Source: an uncultured Collinsella sp.
GTDB lineage: Bacteria; Actinomycetota; Coriobacteriia; Coriobacteriales; Coriobacteriaceae
NCBI GenBank assembly: GCA_902492935.1
Contig: CABUNJ010000014.1
Span: 1-60,436, forward strand
Direction: 5' to 3'
Length of the DNA stretch: 60,436 nucleotides
A program made the translations under genes and the position numbers. Below are positions 1 through 10,400 of the stretch, piece by piece. How positions within the stretch are numbered: the first letter of the stretch is position 1; the number at the start of each line of letters is the position of its first letter. The notes under the pieces are model-generated. The model did no database searches. It was not told the DNA's origin and was given only the letters and a program-made list of their open reading frames with translations.

Positions 1-884
1 GCCCGCTGAGCTGGGCCTATGCCGGAATCTCTCCCACAGAAACCACCGAAGAGCCAGAAAAAGCGTATGCAGCCATGCAGGAAGCGCTCAAAAAACTCGA
101 GGCCGCTAAAAACGCCGCAAGTCCCGAGAAAATTGCGGAAATCGATGATGACATTGCCGCATTTCAAGAACTCTACGACATGGTGGTGGCGGAAGCCGCC
201 AAACGGAGGGAACCCCTTCCCGCCATGCAAGCGAACGTCGATGCAGCCCAAGCCAAATACGATGAGGCCCACAACCGGACAAGCGGCCTTCAGGCAGAAT
301 TAGATAAGGCACTTGAAGCACTCGGCGGCGAGGAGCCCAGCACAGCTATTAAGGAGCATATTAAGCAGTTGCGCATGGAGATCATGACGGCAGAAAGGCG
401 AGAAGAATCTTGTAAAGATGATCTTCACCGCTACCAACGCCGGCTCGAAAGCCAGGAAAAACAGGTTCAGTATTTCGAAAGTGAGGCAAAGGAAGCTAAA
501 GCCCACATCGACGAGGACATAGCCAAGCGAAATGCGCTCCTCGGCGATTTGGAAAAGGCGCAAGCGGCCTATGACGACGCCTGCAAAGCATACGAAGAGG
601 CAAAGGCCGCGGCAGACAAGGCCACCTCGCCCGAGATAACGAAACCGACCGAGACGACAAAACCCTCCAGCTCAGCGCAGCCGGCCGAAACGGCACAGCC
701 CGCCAGCTCGCCCGCGACCGGCAAATACGCTCCATTGAGCTCCACCAAGCAAGCAAATACGACCACCGGCAAGCTCGCGAACACGGGCGACACAGCGCCG
801 AGCGCAATCGCACTCGCAGGAATCGCCGCCGCAGGCCTCGGAATAACCGCCACGGGTGTACGCCGCCTCAAGAACTCAAAATAG
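1..884 (+). CDS. Coiled-coil cell-wall-anchored protein, 3' part only
   Basis: The reading frame is already open at base 3, so the gene begins left of the window and 293 residues of the C-terminal part are visible. Most of this is rich in Ala, Glu, Lys and Gln with heptad-like spacing, as in a long coiled-coil stalk. A Thr/Ser/Pro/Ala-rich wall-spanning segment follows. The C-terminus is a sorting signal: LANTG 36 residues from the end, a hydrophobic Ala/Gly/Ile stretch and a basic tail (RRLKNSK). LANTG departs from the usual LPXTG because Ala replaces Pro, so sortase recognition is inferred from the layout. Ligand and function cannot be told from this part. A strong palindromic terminator follows 45 bases after the stop. 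Confidence 0.75.
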   Translation, partial: PLSWAYAGISPTETTEEPEKAYAAMQEALKKLEAAKNAASPEKIAEIDDDIAAFQELYDMVVAEAAKRREPLPAMQANVDAAQAKYDEAHNRTSGLQAELDKALEALGGEEPSTAIKEHIKQLRMEIMTAERREESCKDDLHRYQRRLESQEKQVQYFESEAKEAKAHIDEDIAKRNALLGDLEKAQAAYDDACKAYEEAKAAADKATSPEITKPTETTKPSSSAQPAETAQPASSPATGKYAPLSSTKQANTTTGKLANTGDTAPSAIALAGIAAAGLGITATGVRRLKNSK

Positions 885-928
885 CCGCCAGAGCATACCA
901 TCTTCGCCAATCCACAAACCCAGAGACA

Positions 929-964
929 AAAGAGGTCCGTTTCCCTAGGGAAACGGACCTCTTT
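929..964 (+). terminator. Perfect palindromic terminator
   Basis: Two 18-base arms pair perfectly around a central CTAG; the arm begins AAAGAGGTCCG and the 3' end runs into CTTTA. It lies just after the wall-protein gene and probably ends its transcript. Confidence 0.75.
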
Positions 965-1098
965 ACTTGTAAAAACAAACGGTAATGCCGCCATCTCTTG
1001 AACCACGTAGCCACCGCGCTCCAGACAACGCCAACGAGCAGCAAAAAGCACGGGATTCAATTCTTCAGATAAATGTGACCCTTCAGGCGGTTTTGGTC

Positions 1099-1203
1099 GG
1101 CTACCCGCGAGTGCCGGCAGGACGCTTGGTAGTCGAGCGATCCCGCAGGCGAAGCCGAGGACCAGCGAGACACCAAGCGCCCTGCCGGCACTCGCGGGTA
1201 GCC
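1099..1203. repeat. Long inverted repeat, about 32-base arms
   Basis: The arm at 1099-1130 (starting GGCTACCCGCGAGTGCCGGC) is repeated in reverse complement at 1172-1203 with one or two mismatches, around a 41-base loop. No gene lies here. It sits immediately downstream of the SRP RNA gene. The rest of 885-1415 holds only the wall-protein terminator, the SRP RNA with its promoter and the hairpin behind the giant adhesin gene. Confidence 0.8.
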
Positions 1204-1211
1204 GCGGCACC

Positions 1212-1336
1212 AAAAAGCGCCTGCGCACTCGATGGATTCGGATGCCCGACAGAGGCTCCTTATGGCTGCTTCCTTCCGGACCTGACCAGATTCGGAACAT
1301 GTCGTCATCCGAACCCATCGAACGCGCTAGGCGCTC
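1212..1336 (-). ncRNA. ffs: Small (4.5S-type) signal recognition particle RNA
   Basis: The minus strand carries GTCCGGAAGGAAGCAGCC, the highly conserved asymmetric loop and tetraloop region of bacterial SRP RNA that binds Ffh. Long flanking arms close one hairpin: GCGCCTAGCGC and CGATGGGTTCGGATG at the 5' side pair with CATCCGAATCCATCG and GTGCGCAGGCGC at the 3' side. The 3' end runs into a short T tract on the minus strand. At about 120 nt without an Alu domain this is the short bacterial form. With Ffh it targets signal-peptide proteins to the membrane. The exact ends are estimated from pairing. Confidence 0.93.
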
Positions 1337-1341
1337 GGTAT

Positions 1342-1370
1342 ATCTTACCTGCTCCCGCCCGCCACGGCAA
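1342..1370 (-). promoter_or_regulatory. Promoter of the SRP RNA gene
   Basis: On the minus strand a -35 box TTGCCG (1370-1365) is followed by exactly 17 bases and a -10 box TAAGAT (1347-1342). This puts the transcription start near 1335, where the RNA's pairing begins. Confidence 0.7.
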
Positions 1371-1404
1371 GTGGGGCGAACCCATCGGATGGATTCGCCC
1401 CACT
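1370..1404 (-). terminator. Hairpin downstream of the giant adhesin gene
   Basis: Perfect 11-base arms (AGTGGGGCGAA / TTCGCCCCACT) lie 12 bases past the adhesin stop codon. There is no T tract on the minus strand, so it may be a weak or factor-assisted terminator. One arm touches the -35 box of the SRP RNA promoter. Confidence 0.55.
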
Positions 1405-1415
1405 CGTGCATATCC

Positions 1416-4400
1416 CTAACGGCGCTTGCGGTACAGGACCGCGCCGCTCACTGCGGCCAGCGCGCCGATGCCGGCCATGGCACCGAGCGCCTCGACCGGC
1501 AGGCTGCGGTCGCCGGTGTCGGGCATACCACCCTTGGAGCCGTCGCCGCTAGAGCCGCTGCCGGAGCCGTTATCTGAACCGCCGTCTGAGTCGCCGCCCG
1601 GCGTGCCGGGGTTCTCGGGGGTGCCGGGGGTCCCGGGATTCTCGGCATAGCTGTTGGTGAAGACCGGCGGCATGTTGGCGTCGCCCTCGTAGGAGACCTT
1701 CGCCGACAGATAGCCCGTCTTGGTGCCGTCGGCCGCCTTGTCGCTCACCGTGACGACGATCTTGTGCACCGCCTTGTCGTAGGTCACGTGCGCCTGGCCG
1801 TCGTCGACCTCGCTCACCGTGAAGGTGTAGGTGCCGGCCTGCTTGAAGGTCAGCGCATCGAACGCGACGCTGCCGTCGGCGGCATTCTTGGCGGTCGACA
1901 TGACCTTGCCGTCCCGGCTCTTGAGCTCAAAGCTAAACTGGCCCGCCTTGAGCTCGGCGCCCTTGAGCACCTTGGCGGCACCCAGCTTGAGGGTGACGGG
2001 CGCGGCCTCGTAGCCGTTGGTGAAGGTCACCGAGGTGTCGTTCGCGGCATTGCCCTCGGCATCCATGAGCTCGTGCTTGACGGCGAGCGTGCCGTTACCG
2101 GCGTCGACAACCGTCGTGCGCACGCGATACGTCGTCTTGTCGTACGTCACGCCGCCCGCCGTGCCGGCGACCTCGCGCAGCTCATAGCTGTGCGTGCCGG
2201 GCGCGGTGTAGGTGACGGGGCTGAGCGCGACCGTGCCGTCGGCGGCGTTCTTGCCCGTTGCCGCGACGCTCTCACTGCCGTCGGCGACAATCTCGACCAG
2301 CTGGAACTCGAACTCGCCCTCGGTCAGGTCACGGCCCTTAAGCTTCTTGCTCACCGCGATCCGGTCGGTGACGGAGCTCGGCGTCGGGTTCACGACGTAG
2401 GTGTTGGTGAACTCGAACGCGCCCTTGCCCTCGGGCGTGCCCTCTGCGGGCAGGACCTCCGCGGCGAGCGTGCCCGCGTTGGTGTCCTCGACCACCTTGA
2501 TCGTGAAGGTCCTGATCGCCGTCGCGTCATTGACCACGCCGTCGACCGAGCCGGATTCGCTCACCCGGTAGGCGAACGTCTTGGTACGCAGGCCGTCGCC
2601 GTCGATCTCGACGTCATCGAGGTCGCTCGGCTGCTTAAACGTGACGTGGCCCAGCTCGACGTTGCCGGCGGCGTCGTTGGTCGCCTCGGTTACCGTCTTG
2701 CCGGAGGCGTCGACCGGCGCGGGCGCGCCGTCCAGCGGCTCAATCTTAAAGGTGTACTTGCCCTCGATGTCGGCCTGCGTGAGGCCGAGTCCGGCCTGGC
2801 CGAACGCCAGCGTCTTGGTACCCGCGAGGTCGACTGTCGCCTCGTTGGTGCCGTAGCCGTTCACGAACGACAGCGTGCCGCCGGAGCCCTCGGGGTAGAC
2901 CACGCTAACGTCCAGCCCGCCCTTGCCGTTATCGGTCACCTTGACCGTGATGTCGAAGCTCGAGGCGGCCGCCGTCACGCCCGCGGGCAGCCGGTCCGTG
3001 CCGTCCTCGGATACGGTATAGGGAATGGCCCAGGAGCCGTCAGCGGACCTGGCGGCGGTGCCGTCCGCCACCATCTGCTCGAGAGAGTCGGTGGTGTAGG
3101 CGATGGGCGAGAACGAGAGCCCCGCGGCCTCGCCGTCGCCGGAGGCCCGGTTGGTCGCGGTCGCGACCACGTCGCCCCGGGCGTCGCGGACGGAGAACGA
3201 GAACTCGCCCGCCGCCGCGGCGCGGCCTGTCAGCGTCTTGGTGGCATTAATTGCCACGCTGCCCTCGCCGCCGAGCACGCCGGTGGCCTCGTAGGAGTTC
3301 TGGAACGTGACCGTCACGGGCGCGGGCGTCGCCGCGGCGTCATCTGCCGTGGAGACCTCGCTGTGTGCGACCTCGACACCGTCCTTGGCAACCGTGGTCG
3401 TGACCGTGAGCCTGCCCGTCGCGGCGTCGTAGCCGGGCGCGATGGTCACCGTGCACGGCGCGGTGTCGTTGGTGTAGCCCTCGCCGCCGAGCTTGGTCTC
3501 GGTGACGGTGAAGCTGTAGGTCTTGCCCGCGTCGGCGTCGGTGAACTTCACGTCGCTCTCCGCGGCACCGCCGATGAGGTCGACCAGGTCGGCCTTCCCA
3601 TCGTCAGCCGCGGCCACGGCGTAGGCGTCCTTGTCGGTCTTGAGGCCGAGCTTGACGGCCGTCTCGGCGTCCGCGGCCACGGTGAAGGCGAACTGCCCCG
3701 CCTCCATGGCGCGGCCGGAGAGCGTCTTGGACAGGCGCACGCCCGCGCGGGCCGAGTAGTCGAGCTCGGTCGTGTAGGTGTTGACGAAGTCGCCGCCGCT
3801 CACCTCCGCGATCGCGGGCGTCGTGGCCGTGAGGTTGCCGGAGCCGTCGTCGGTCACGGTCACCGTCATCATAGCGACGTGGCCGTCGTAGGCCACACCG
3901 GCGATGGCAGAGCCGTCATCGGGCCTGACCTCGCGCACCGTGTAGGTGAAGGTCTTGGCGCGCACGCGCTTGCCGCCGACCTCGGCGAACCCGGCGTCCT
4001 TGATGTCGTTAAGCGTGTAGCGGATGGCTCCGAAGTCGAAGGCGACCCTATCGCCCGCCTTGGTGCCGGCGGCCGTCACACTTACGGTCTTGGAGCCGTC
4101 GGCGGAGCCCTCGGGCATGGGAGCGCCGTCCTCGCCCGTGAGCGCGAACTGGAAGCTATCGCCCTCCGCCCAGTCGCGGCCCTCGAGCGTCTTGGTGAAG
4201 AGTCCCGCGGTGGAGACGTCTCTGCCCTCGGTGGCCGTTCCGTACGTGTTGGTGAATGCGACGGTCGCGCCGTCCTCGGTCACGGCGCCTTCGGCCTTGG
4301 AGCCGTCAGCCCCGTTGACCGTGGTCGTGTAGCCCTCGGCGGCATCCTCGGTCACGGTGTAGTGCGCGCCCACGGGCAGGCCGGCGACGGTCTTCTCCCC

Positions 4401-7400
4401 GCCGTCCTTGAGCGTGAAGGTCGCCTTGCCGTCCGTGAACGTCACGGCGTGCTCGCCCTTGCCGAAGGTGCCGGAGACGGGCTCGCCGTCCCCGTCGGCC
4501 AGCGCGACCGTGAAGCCGAACTCGCGCTGACTGTCGCCACCGACGACCGTCTTCTTGACGGTGAGGCTGCCGGTCTTGGCGGTGTTGGTAAAGACCGCTG
4601 CCTCGACCGTGCGCCCAGCGGCGTCGCCCGCATCGTCGGTCAGCTGCGCAATCTCGGTCTTGGCAGACAGCTTGCCGGCGCCATTGTCGGTCACCGTGAC
4701 GGTGGCGCGATAGGTGGCTTTCGAGAACGTAAGCGCCGTCTCGTCACCCGCCTGCTCGGCAATCACATAGGTGTAGGTACCGGGCTTGGTGTACTCGATG
4801 GTGCCGAAGTTGCCGACCTGGGCATCCTTGTGCAGCTCAATCGTCGACACGCCCTCCTTGGCGCCCTTGGGCATGGGCGCCTCACCCTGGGCAGTCAGCG
4901 TCATGGTAAAGGCATCCGCCTTAGTCCAGTTGCGTCCGGAGATCTTCTTTTGCACCTTAAAGGCATTTTCCACCTTCGTGGACTCCACGCTGTAGACGTT
5001 GGTGAAGCCCACCTGCGTCGCCTGTCCGACGGTACCCTTCTGGGGGTTCGCCTGATCGGCAACCGCAAAGCCGTCCTCGCTCGTCATGAGCTCACCCTTG
5101 GAGTCGAGCTCCTGCACCTCGTAGTGCGTACCCGTGGGCAAGGTAACCGTGACAGAGCCGCCGGCCTTAAGCGCGATGGTGTCACCGCTCTTGATCTGTC
5201 CACTTACATAGGTGCCATTGGTGCCGCCGGGGCGACCAGCGAACGCAAAGGTGCCGGCCAGAGGCGTTGTGCCATCGGCCTGGTAGAGCAGCACCTTAAA
5301 GGTAAATGCCTTGTTGGGCGCGGTGATGCCTTCGGCGGCCGTGACCGTCTTGCTCAACGTCAGGCGCCCGTCAGAAACCTGATCGGTAGTGGTGTTGGTC
5401 TTGACGGCAGGCTTGTTGCCGACCGTCACCGACGCCTGGTTGGAGATGTCGCCCGAAGCACCACCGCTCTTAAACGCGTCCTCGGTCACACGGACCTTAA
5501 ACTGAACCGTGCCCTCCTTGCCGGCGGGAACGTCCGTCAGCTTCCAAGTGAGGTTGCCGTCGTTGTCCTTGGAGCCGGCATCCTTATGGTCGCCGGCGAA
5601 CTCCACGAACTCGGTTCCCGCGGGAACGGCATCGGTGATCATCACCGTGGCAGACGCGCCCTCGGTGTTCTTGTAGCCGATGGTGTAGGTGAGCTCATCA
5701 CCCAGCGCCACACCCGACCCCGTTGAATCCTGAGCATCGCTCTCGGACTTCTTGGGCACGTAATTGGTCGTGGTGCCGGTATAGCTCTTGTTGTCAACCG
5801 TTACGGTAGCTTTGTTCTCAACGGTGCCGACCGCACCCTGGGCATCCTTCACAGCGTCCTCGGTAATCTTGACGCGCACGCGCACCGAACCGTGGCTGCC
5901 CGCAGGCTGCTCACCCAGGTTCCAGGAAAGCGACTGACCGCTCGCAGCGCCCTTATCGGCATACTCTCCCTCAAAGGCCTCGAACACGACGCCGGCAGGA
6001 AGCTCGTCGGTCACGGTCACGTTGGCCGGAACCAGGTTACCAGCTGCATCGGCCTCGGTATTGACCCAGTTGATGGTATAGACGTAGGAGTCGCCCACAG
6101 AGAGCAGCTGCCCGTCGCTTTCCGCATCGGGCTTCGCGACTGTGCCGATCGTCTTGACCTTGTCACGCGTGTTGTGGAAAACGATCTTGCCGTTCTCGGT
6201 GCCGTCGCGATAGGTCACCTTGGACGTAAGCTTGCCGTTGTTGTTATCGGTCACCTCGAGCAGCACGCGGCACGTCGCGGACGTGTCCACGGGACGCACG
6301 CCCTCGGGCAGGTTGGCCAAGCGCTCCTTTGCCACCAGGTTAAAGCTGTAGGTGGTGGTGTGGTCGGCATTGTGGCGCTTGGTGGCAACGCCATCGTTGA
6401 CGGCGCCGGCAAGGTCAATCGTCTGCTCATGAGTTCCGCTGGTAGCATCGCCAAGCTTAAAGTTAACCTTACCAAAGTCGACTGTAGCGGTACCGTTCTT
6501 GGCCGCCTGAGTCGTGCCCTCATCCATCTTTTCGAGCGAGCCATCGACCTTCTCGGCATACAGGTCAAACGTATACTGGCCAGCCTCGATCTTGTCGCCG
6601 GAATCCATTACCTTCTCGGCAGTAAGACCGTCGAATGTTCCGGTCGCAGCGTAGCTGTTGGTAAAGGACACCTGGGCCTTGGCGGTACCGCTCTCGGAGC
6701 TAAACTTCGCATCAGCGGAAAGCTCGACGTTCTTGGCGTCATAGTGCTTGGCCGTGGTCACGGTATAGAGCGAACCATCGCGGCGATTATTAACCGCAAT
6801 CTCTACCATCCAATAGGTGGAGTCGTATGTATAGCCGCCTTTGCCGCCGCCATTCTCGACAACCTTGTAAGTAAACGTCTTACCCGCATCTTCCGTCGCA
6901 AAGGTCAGGCCACCCAAAATGCCGGTATGGGACGTGCCATCGGCCTGCGGCTCATCGTTTGTCACGGTGAGCTTGCCCTCATCTGCGCGCAGCAGCTTGT
7001 TGAGCTTATCGGTCGAGGCGGCGTCTTCGCCCGTTACCGTAAAGCCAAACATGCCGGCATGCAGGTCGTGCCCGTTGAGCGTCTTGACGATCTCCAGACC
7101 GCCCTGGAGCTCGTAGCTCGTCGAGGTGCGATACCTATTGGTGAAGATGAAGCCTTCCGAGCCGGTCGCGCCATCGGCGCGGGCCACAAGCTTGCCGCCC
7201 TCATCGGTTACGGTAATGGTCAAGGTATAGATGTGCGCGTCATACGTCCACTCGCCGAGGCCGCCATTCGGGGCCAGCTCGTTAATAGCAAACTTATACG
7301 TGCCCGGCTTGTTAAAGGTGAGCTTCGAGAAGTCGAGCTTATAGTGCTCCCCGTCCTTGAGACCCTCCTTCGTTTGTGTCTTCTCAACGTAGCCGTTGTC

Positions 7401-10400
7401 CGCACTCATCGAAGAGCCGGTAATGAGATTGCCGCTGATGGCAGCTTTGGTAGCATCGTCAGCCGCGGTCATGGCAAAGGTGAACTTGCCCGGAGCATCG
7501 GCACCGGCAACCACCTTCGTCACGGACGGGGTGTAGGTTGCCGCCTCGGTGACCGTATAGGTGTTCTTGAATTTGACCGTCGTGACACCGGTGGACGTTG
7601 CACCCGACGGATAGATCCACTGGCCCTCGAGCTCGTCCTTGCCATCGACCTGCTTGCTTACCGCTGTCGTGACTCTAAGCGTACCGTCGCCGCCATCCGC
7701 CACGACAGCCTTAACCGTATGGACCGTCTTGTCGTACGTATAGCCCGTCGCCTTGTCGTCAATCTCACTCACCGTATAGGTGAACGTCTTGCCGGCATCA
7801 TCTTGAGTGAAGGTCAGCCCGCCCGCAGGTACCAAACTTACGGTCTTGGGAACGTTGGCCTCGACATTTGCGGTCTCAAAGACCTTGCCATTCGTGGAAA
7901 TGCCAACCTTGCTGGCAGACGTCTCGTCAGCAGGCTTGACGATATAACGGAACGAGCTCTTAGGCGAGCCAAAAATGGTCGCGTCCTTGGGATACGTCAA
8001 CGTCTTCTCGATCCACAAACCGCCAGCGGCGCCATAGTCGAGACTTGCCGTGTAACGATTCACAAACGAGACAGTAGGCGTCGTGGCGCCGGCCTCACTT
8101 GCATCGTACTGCTGCACGTAAGTATGCGAATCTTGCTTGAGCTGGACGATCTTTTCGTCCGTCAGCGCGCTCGCGTCGGCGCCGTCGCCCAGCAGCTCCG
8201 TCACACCCGCACCCTTGAGCACGGTCGTCACGGTGCAGAGCTTAGCGGGGTCGTTCTCGCGTGCAAGAACCTTGACGAGCACGATAGCGTCACCAGTGTA
8301 GCCGGTGTCATAGGTGTAGCCGGCAGCCGCGGGCTGGTTCTCGTGGATGCGATAGGCAAACGTACGACCCAGGTCCTGTTCCGTGAGCTTACGGGCAAAG
8401 AGCTTCTCCGCCCCACTCGCGCTCACCACGGTACCGGACACGCCGGCCCCCGCAGCCGTATTGGACAGGCTGGCCTCGGCGCCGTCGACCGACGTCTGAA
8501 CGCCGTTGTACCAAAGGCCCGTCACGGCAAAGGTAAACTGGCCCGCGGTAGAGGCGCGACCCTCAAGGGTCTTGCTCACCGTCACGCCATCAAAGGTGCC
8601 CGATGCATGGTACGCGTTGGTAAAGGCAGCCTTGTCGGTTACGATCTTGTCCGCATCGGAGGCACCGGTGTTGGCGTAGGTCATGCTCGACACACGCAGC
8701 ATGCCCGTGTGGTTGCCCGACTCATCCAGATCGGTCACTACAACGGTCGCGCGTGTGGTGTGCTTGTCCATGGACATGCCCGCCTGGACATCCTGCGCAG
8801 CGTTCTCGGTGATGTTGAAGCTAAAGGTGCCCGCGCGGTTGAACGTCACGGTCGGGACGGCTTCGGTGCCAAAGGCGAACGATGCCACGCGTCCCGGCTC
8901 GGGCGCGCTGGCGACGGCCTGGTCTGCGTTAACGACAACGTTCCCGTCCTCTACCGCCTGAGCAGTGGTCTTGCCCAAACCGGTCACGCTAGCATCGTCC
9001 GCAGCAGCGGTAAGGTTAAAGGTATAGCTCTCGTCCTGGTTCCAGTCACGACCGCTCACGGTCTTTTGGCCCTGCAGGGTCGCGCTCGTGGGATCCACAC
9101 TATATATATTGGTAAAGGAGGGCGTGACATTCGTGTCCAGCTGCTTTACCGAGCCGTCTTCTGCAATCTTGTAGTACTCGATCGAGGTCTGGATGCCGGC
9201 GCCCTTCTTGGCGTTGCGCACCACGGCGTAATAGATCGATCCGTCGTAGGTCATGCCCGTAACACTGCCGGGATTCTCCTCAGTAAACTTGTACACGTAG
9301 GCGCGTCCCGCATCCGCCTTGGCGGTATAGGAGATCGCCGGCCATGTCACCGTACCGTCGGCGTTGTTGCCCACGGTCGCAGTGTTGCCCTCGGGCATGG
9401 GAGCCGTCACGCGCGAATCGACCGTCTTGGGGTTGAACACAGCTTTGACGTCCGCATAGCCGCCCATACCCTTGAGCGTAAAGCTAAAGGCGTCCTGGGA
9501 AAGCGGGAAACTCCCGGCGTTGTCGGTCAGGATCTTTTGGGCATGGATGATGATCTTCTTTTCGTGCTCGTCATAACGGTTGGTGAAGGTCGCGATCTTA
9601 TCGGCAACCTCTGCGGCAGCCGGTTCGTCTGCGTCATCGCGCACCTTCACCACCTTCACGCTCGTAACGACCAGAGCGCCGGCGTGGTTATCATCCACCA
9701 CAACCGTCGCGGTATAGACGGCAGCAGAATAGCTTATGCCATCCGCCCCGGCATCGGAGCCGGGGATAACCTCCCTGATGGTATAGGTGTAGGTGCCCGG
9801 CTTGGTATAGGTAATATCGCCAAACGTTGCCGTCTGGGTCTTCTCGGTGAGCTCGACTGTCTCCACTTTGCTCTTGGCGTCTTTCGGCATGGGAACGCCG
9901 TCCTCAGCCGTAAGCCGCACGGTAAAGGAATCGCCATCGGCCCAATCGCGACCTTCGAGCACCTTCTTGGCGCTCAGACCGTCTTTGGCCTTAAGCGTTA
10001 CCGAGCTGGCGCTGTAGTTGTTGGTAAACTCGAGTTTGTTGCTCGCAGGGATCTCCCCGTCCACGAGCGCTGCAATCTTACCCTCGATGGTGTTGCCAGT
10101 TCCCGACCGCTCCTTGCCGCCGACCTTGCGGCTCACGAGGCTAAAGCCAGCCGGAAGCACCGACTCGTCGGCAGAGCCGGTCACAGTGTTGACGATACTC
10201 GCCAGTATGTCACCGTTGGACGCCTCGCGCTTGGTAGTGAGCTCGCTCACGCTATAGCTGGCACCCTTCTTAAGGCCGTATACGCGGATGGTCTCGCCGG
10301 CCTTGATGGAGTGGGTGTCGCCGTTCCTAAGCTTAAAGGAATTGCCCACAGCGTTGCCGCTCGCATCGAACACATGCGCCTCGTAGCCCTTCTGGGACTC

